Below are positions 60,376-64,000 of a stretch of 64,000 bases of DNA, one piece after another. The DNA is from an uncultured Lachnospiraceae bacterium (GTDB taxonomy: Bacteria; Bacillota; Clostridia; Lachnospirales; Lachnospiraceae). The DNA lies in assembly GCA_900553355.1 (NCBI GenBank), contig USDK01000004.1, positions 1 to 64,000 on the forward strand. Reading direction: 5' to 3'. Position 1 is the stretch's first letter, and each line of letters starts with the position of its first letter. The notes beneath the pieces are model-generated. The model did not search any database. It worked only from the letters and a program-made list of their open reading frames with translations, and was not told the origin of the DNA. The position numbers and the translations under genes were made by a program.

Positions 60376-61365
60376 ATGGAAGAAGTTATCAGATTATCGG
60401 GGTATGAGATAAATCAGGTGCAGATTAAAAAGAAAGGTACACAGCTTCTTTTTACCATATTACTGTTGCTGGGGTTATATACGGCAGCGGAAAAATACCA
60501 GGATATACAGGAAAAGCAGGATATGACAGGATACGGACAGGGTGAGACGGCTTTTATGACGGAGACACCAGACCTCCAGAACCTTCCGGCGGATATTTTT
60601 GCTATGGCAAATATGCTGAATCCGCCGGTAGAATTGTCCGAGACGGATTTGTGGAAATATCAAAAGCCTGACGTAAAAGATAAAGAAAATGATGAGGCCG
60701 TTTTACAGGCGGCTGCAGCGCCGGAAACAACAGTGGTACCGGAAATGCCTTTGGCACAAGAAAGTAATGGAAGTGTGACTATGTCGGGTGAGGAAGAACA
60801 GTCCGGCCAGCAGGGAATAGTACCGGCTGTAGTGACTATTCAATTATATGGAAACGGCGGTGAGCCTTCGGTCACCACGCTGACAGAGAGCGTGGATGTC
60901 CTTTCTCCGGAAGGGTGGAATGTTCCTTTCCGCCTGGGGAAGGTGTTTGACGGCTGGGATCTGGACGCGGCCTGCACGGTACCCTTTGGAGGAATAGAAG
61001 AGGGCGTGGAAACACTGGAATTATACGCCGGATGGAAAGAACTGGAAGGATATGTGTGCAACGATGCAGGATATGTTGTTTCCTGCATGGCAGGAAGTAT
61101 TAGCGACGGGATCCTGGCGCTGCCATCGGAGACTGCCTGCGTGGGGATCGAAAGCGGCGCTCTTGCGGAAGTAGCGGCGCTGATCACAGAAATCTATATT
61201 CCGGCAAATATCAGCTATATTGCACCGGGAGCGCTGGGAGGACTGCCAAATCTGATGTATATTGAGGTGGCAGCAGGAAATCCGAACTACTATAGTGAGG
61301 GAGGAATTTTGTATACCGCAGCAGGGAAAGTGGCAGCAGCGCCGGTGTGGTATACTGATATGTAA
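60376..61365 (+). CDS. Membrane-anchored InlB/BspA-like surface protein (copy 2)
   Basis: A 329-residue paralog of the preceding gene with the same order: MEEVIRLSGYEINQVQIKKKG, membrane helix, variable stalk, InlB-type unit (GNGGEPSVTTLTESVDVLSP ... GKVFDGWDLDAACTVPF) and BspA-like C-terminus (ITEIYIPANISYIAPGALGG, NLMYIEVAAGNPNYYS). The N-terminal anchor and the last 180 or so residues are well conserved between copies, while the stalk is not. ATG follows GAGGTGAAAGGGA. It arose by tandem duplication and probably shares a transcript with copy 1. Confidence 0.75.
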   Translation: MEEVIRLSGYEINQVQIKKKGTQLLFTILLLLGLYTAAEKYQDIQEKQDMTGYGQGETAFMTETPDLQNLPADIFAMANMLNPPVELSETDLWKYQKPDVKDKENDEAVLQAAAAPETTVVPEMPLAQESNGSVTMSGEEEQSGQQGIVPAVVTIQLYGNGGEPSVTTLTESVDVLSPEGWNVPFRLGKVFDGWDLDAACTVPFGGIEEGVETLELYAGWKELEGYVCNDAGYVVSCMAGSISDGILALPSETACVGIESGALAEVAALITEIYIPANISYIAPGALGGLPNLMYIEVAAGNPNYYSEGGILYTAAGKVAAAPVWYTDM

Positions 61366-61467
61366 ATTTTACATATTTTTAACTGGGATTTTCTTTTTCT
61401 TAGCATTTTTCGATCATGTATGTTATGATTATTTTTAAAGATTTTGTGATTGAGGAATGTGAAAAAT

Positions 61468-63306
61468 ATGAGAAAAGTACAAAAGATAGCAATAAAATCA
61501 GCAAAAGTGGCGGATATCGTGCTGACAGTTATGTTTGCATTGATAGCGCCGCTTTTGCTCTTTAGTATGTGGTGGATGTTCCGTACATGGGACAACTTGT
61601 CGATGGATGAGCTCATGTTTCATTTGAATAGTCCATTGGAAGGGACAAATACAGATATGGTCAGGGAGTACATAGCTGAATGCCTGCTCCCGGCGATCCT
61701 TATCCTGCTCGTAGTGGTTTTACTGCTTGTTGTATTTAGAAAGAAACGCTGGTTCTATCTAATGGATGCAATTCTTTTGGTTTTAGGAATTGTTGTTTCG
61801 TTTGGAACCGTGTATGTTACAGCGGAAAGGCTGAATTTAGAAGAGTATCTGGAAAATCAGGGGACTGCTTCGGATTTTATTGATACATATTATGTAGACC
61901 CGGCAGAAACATCTATTACATTTCCGGAAGAAAAGAGAAATCTGATCTATATTTTCCTGGAATCCATGGAGACGACTTATGCAGACGAGAGCAGCGGAGG
62001 CGGATTTTCAGTAAATGTAATCCCAGAACTGACAGAGATCGCACAGGAAAATGAAGATTTCTCCGGAGAAAACGAAAAAATCAATGGGGCGCATGCCATG
62101 ACTGGGGCAAGCTGGACAATGGGGGCTATGTTTGCACAGACGTCCGGGCTTCCGTTAAATATTTCTATTAATGGAAACGATATGGATACGCAGGAACATT
62201 TCTTTCCGGGAATCGTGACTTTGGGAGATATTTTGGAAAGTGAAGGGTATTCCCAGACACTTTTAGTCGGTTCAGATGCCACTTTTGGAGGAAGAAGATT
62301 ATATTTTACGGAGCATGGAAATTATGATATTATCGATCATCCTTACGCAACACAAAATGGCATGCTGCCGGAAGATTATTCTGTATGGTGGGGATATGAA
62401 GATTATCATCTGTTTGATTTCGCAAAAGAAAAATTGCAAGAACTTTCGTCCCAGGATAATCCCTTTAATCTGACTATGCTGACGGTGGACACACATTTCG
62501 AGGACGGCTATGTCTGTGAAAAATGCGAGGATACCTACGGAGATCATCAGTATGCCAATGTGATGGCTTGCTCCAGTAAGCAGCTGGCAGAATTTATCAG
62601 CTGGATCCAGGAGCAGGACTTCTATCAGAATACAACGATTGTGCTGGCCGGAGATCATCTGACGATGGACAGTGATTTTTGCGAAGATGTATCGGCGGAT
62701 TATGATCGAAGAACTTATGTCGCTTATATCAATTCAGCAGCGGAGAGGGAAGTGATGGTAGAACGTACCTATTCTACCATGGATCATTTTCCGACGACGC
62801 TGGCGGCAATGGGAGCAGAGATAGAAGGAGACCGTCTGGGACTTGGGAGAAATCTTTTTTCGGCAGAGCAGACGCTTGTGGAATATTTTGGGGTTGATGA
62901 AATGAATCAGGAACTGCAGCGGAAGTCAGAACTGATGGAAGAATTGGCAAGTATAGACAGAGACAGTGAGGCATTAAAAATCCGGGAAGAGAATATTTCT
63001 AAAGCGATTGTGGAGGTCGGAGATTATCAGAGTGATACAGGAATGCTCTCAGTAAAAGTATCGGATATCGAAAATGTGGAAAATGGAATTCAGTCTGTTT
63101 TGATCGCGGTGTGGACAACGGAGGATCAAAGTGATCTGCAGTGGATACAGATGGAGGCAGATGAAGATAGAAACTATCATGCGGATGTAGATGTGGAAGG
63201 ATTTGAAGATAAAGGAAGAGAATATCAGATACATGCATATGTAGTGGATGGAAATGGAGAACAAAATATAATAGGCAATACGAGCTGGCAGATGGATGAA
63301 ATGTAG
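61468..63306 (+). CDS. Phosphoglycerol transferase/sulfatase-family membrane protein with GBS-Bsp-like tail
   Basis: A 612-residue member of the alkaline phosphatase superfamily, close to MdoB/LTA synthase enzymes that transfer phosphoglycerol to surface glycans. There are three N-terminal helices (about 17-40, 68-90, 97-115). The catalytic domain (about 145-450) includes NLIYIFLESMETTY, GASWTMGAMFAQTSG with the likely nucleophile Thr217, TVDTHFEDG and AGDHLTMDSDF. The last 95 or so residues (VEVGDYQSDTGMLSVKVSD ... QIHAYVVDGNGEQNIIG) resemble a GBS Bsp-like repeat. ATG at 61468 is 12 bases from GAGG; a GTG at 61459 is an alternative. A glycosyltransferase gene follows. Confidence 0.85.
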   Translation: MRKVQKIAIKSAKVADIVLTVMFALIAPLLLFSMWWMFRTWDNLSMDELMFHLNSPLEGTNTDMVREYIAECLLPAILILLVVVLLLVVFRKKRWFYLMDAILLVLGIVVSFGTVYVTAERLNLEEYLENQGTASDFIDTYYVDPAETSITFPEEKRNLIYIFLESMETTYADESSGGGFSVNVIPELTEIAQENEDFSGENEKINGAHAMTGASWTMGAMFAQTSGLPLNISINGNDMDTQEHFFPGIVTLGDILESEGYSQTLLVGSDATFGGRRLYFTEHGNYDIIDHPYATQNGMLPEDYSVWWGYEDYHLFDFAKEKLQELSSQDNPFNLTMLTVDTHFEDGYVCEKCEDTYGDHQYANVMACSSKQLAEFISWIQEQDFYQNTTIVLAGDHLTMDSDFCEDVSADYDRRTYVAYINSAAEREVMVERTYSTMDHFPTTLAAMGAEIEGDRLGLGRNLFSAEQTLVEYFGVDEMNQELQRKSELMEELASIDRDSEALKIREENISKAIVEVGDYQSDTGMLSVKVSDIENVENGIQSVLIAVWTTEDQSDLQWIQMEADEDRNYHADVDVEGFEDKGREYQIHAYVVDGNGEQNIIGNTSWQMDEM

Positions 63307-63383
63307 AATGGAGTTGTATATGTTACTATGGAACATCTTATCGTTATGTGATAAGATAATAGCGGATATACAGGAGGAAGATT

Positions 63384-64000
63384 ATGAAAACACCAGTCTT
63401 ATATATCGTGATTCCTTGCTATAACGAAGAAAAAGTATTGCCGATCACGAGTGTAGAATTTTTAAAAAAAATAAATGAGTTGGAAAGCAATGGGATGATT
63501 AGTTCTCAAAGCAGGATTTTATTCGTAAATGACGGAAGTAAAGATTCTACCTGGAATATAATTAAAGATTTGTCAAAAAAAAATGAACACTATATCGGAA
63601 TTTCGCAGAGTCGTAACAGGGGACATCAGAATGCAGTTCTGGCAGGTCTTATGGAAGCGAAGGATAAGTGTGATATTACGATTTCGATTGACTGTGACGG
63701 ACAGGATGATATCAATGCGATGAATCAGATGATAGAAGAATATAAAAATGGCTGTGAAATCGTATATGGAGTCAGAAGCGCGAGAAAAACAGATACTTTT
63801 TTTAAAAGGACGACGGCGCAGGGATTTTATAAGCTTTTGAATGCTCTCGGGGCAGAAGTTGTATATAATCATGCTGATTATCGCCTCGTATCCAGCAGAG
63901 TGCTGAAAGAATTTGCAAATTTTAAGGAAGTAAATATTTTTCTCAGAGGAATGTTCCCCTTGGTGGGGTTTAAGAGTACCAGTGTATATTATGAACGGCA
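63384..64000 (+). CDS. Family 2 glycosyltransferase (3' end outside window)
   Basis: The first 205 residues of a GT-A fold glycosyltransferase, cut by the window edge. The N-terminus YIVIPCYNEEKVLP, the NDGSKDSTW nucleotide-sugar motif, SQSRNRGHQNAVLAGLMEA, the DCDGQDD metal-binding motif and a later DYRLVSSRVL match the DPM1/GtrB group. That group transfers a sugar from UDP- or GDP-sugar to a polyprenyl phosphate. ATG follows CAGGAGGAAG. With the preceding gene it suggests a surface glycan locus continuing to the right. Confidence 0.9.
   Translation, partial: MKTPVLYIVIPCYNEEKVLPITSVEFLKKINELESNGMISSQSRILFVNDGSKDSTWNIIKDLSKKNEHYIGISQSRNRGHQNAVLAGLMEAKDKCDITISIDCDGQDDINAMNQMIEEYKNGCEIVYGVRSARKTDTFFKRTTAQGFYKLLNALGAEVVYNHADYRLVSSRVLKEFANFKEVNIFLRGMFPLVGFKSTSVYYER

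Noticed and set aside
1..64000. tRNA, rRNA, CRISPR arrays, complete transposase or integrase genes
   Set aside because: I found no cloverleaf, rRNA-like segment, spaced repeat array or recombinase motif on either strand by reading; small tRNAs were sought in the intergenic gaps only.

Overview
The window reads as a low-to-medium GC Firmicute chromosome, most likely a gut Lachnospiraceae (Clostridia). Supporting signs are strong AGGAGG-type ribosome sites, the tig-clpP-clpX-lon-engB order, HPr kinase, a class III fructose bisphosphatase, long-form HPF, and a sortase-type tail of the APKTGD kind. No rRNA, tRNA or CRISPR array was seen. Almost all the DNA is coding, and both edges cut genes (ftsH on the left, a family 2 glycosyltransferase on the right).

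Layout. 1-5.2 kb: ftsH end, uvrC, hprK, ROK glucokinase. 5.3-11.8 kb: a class A PBP on the minus strand, yigZ, then hpf, a PsiE-like gene and typA on the minus strand. 11.9-17.6 kb: a two-OB-fold SSB-like gene, dapA-dapB-fbp, an acidic lipoprotein, and a eukaryote-type hisA. 17.7-25.1 kb: secA, prfB (with its programmed frameshift), then hom, an apgM-type homoserine kinase candidate and lysC (with an internal start). 25.1-26.0 kb: an XRE regulator and a CYTH protein on the minus strand. 26.1-34.1 kb: a DJ-1/PfpI protein, then the protein quality-control cluster tig-clpP-clpX-lon-engB and an AI-2E family transporter. 34.1-36.1 kb: cstA behind a consensus promoter.

36.1-42.6 kb is the accessory region. 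It starts with a 1136-residue protein joining an Mrr-like nuclease domain, a STAND NTPase and a long helical C-terminus, which looks like an anti-phage effector. A broken copy of the first 88 codons of uvrB follows, then an A+T-rich pair of PD-(D/E)XK nuclease-like genes, then an intact uvrB. The two uvrB 5' ends differ mostly at synonymous sites, and a 17-base direct repeat flanks the nuclease pair. I read this as an insertion into uvrB that brought its own uvrB 5' end and rebuilt the gene. I think it is the most interesting part of the window.

42.3-51.2 kb: uvrB-uvrA, an mreB/mbl gene, recD2 and comF. 51.2-56.0 kb: two membrane proteins of unknown function, cdaA-cdaR (c-di-AMP synthesis), HPr and a GH25 lipoprotein. 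The HPr has both His15 and Ser46, so it is a plausible substrate of the HprK encoded at 3.4 kb. 56-64 kb is devoted to the cell surface: a perfect 24-bp hairpin repeat, a wall-anchored GH73 autolysin, two tandem paralogous InlB/BspA-like membrane-anchored proteins, an alkaline-phosphatase-superfamily phosphoglycerol transferase with a GBS-Bsp-like tail, and a glycosyltransferase.
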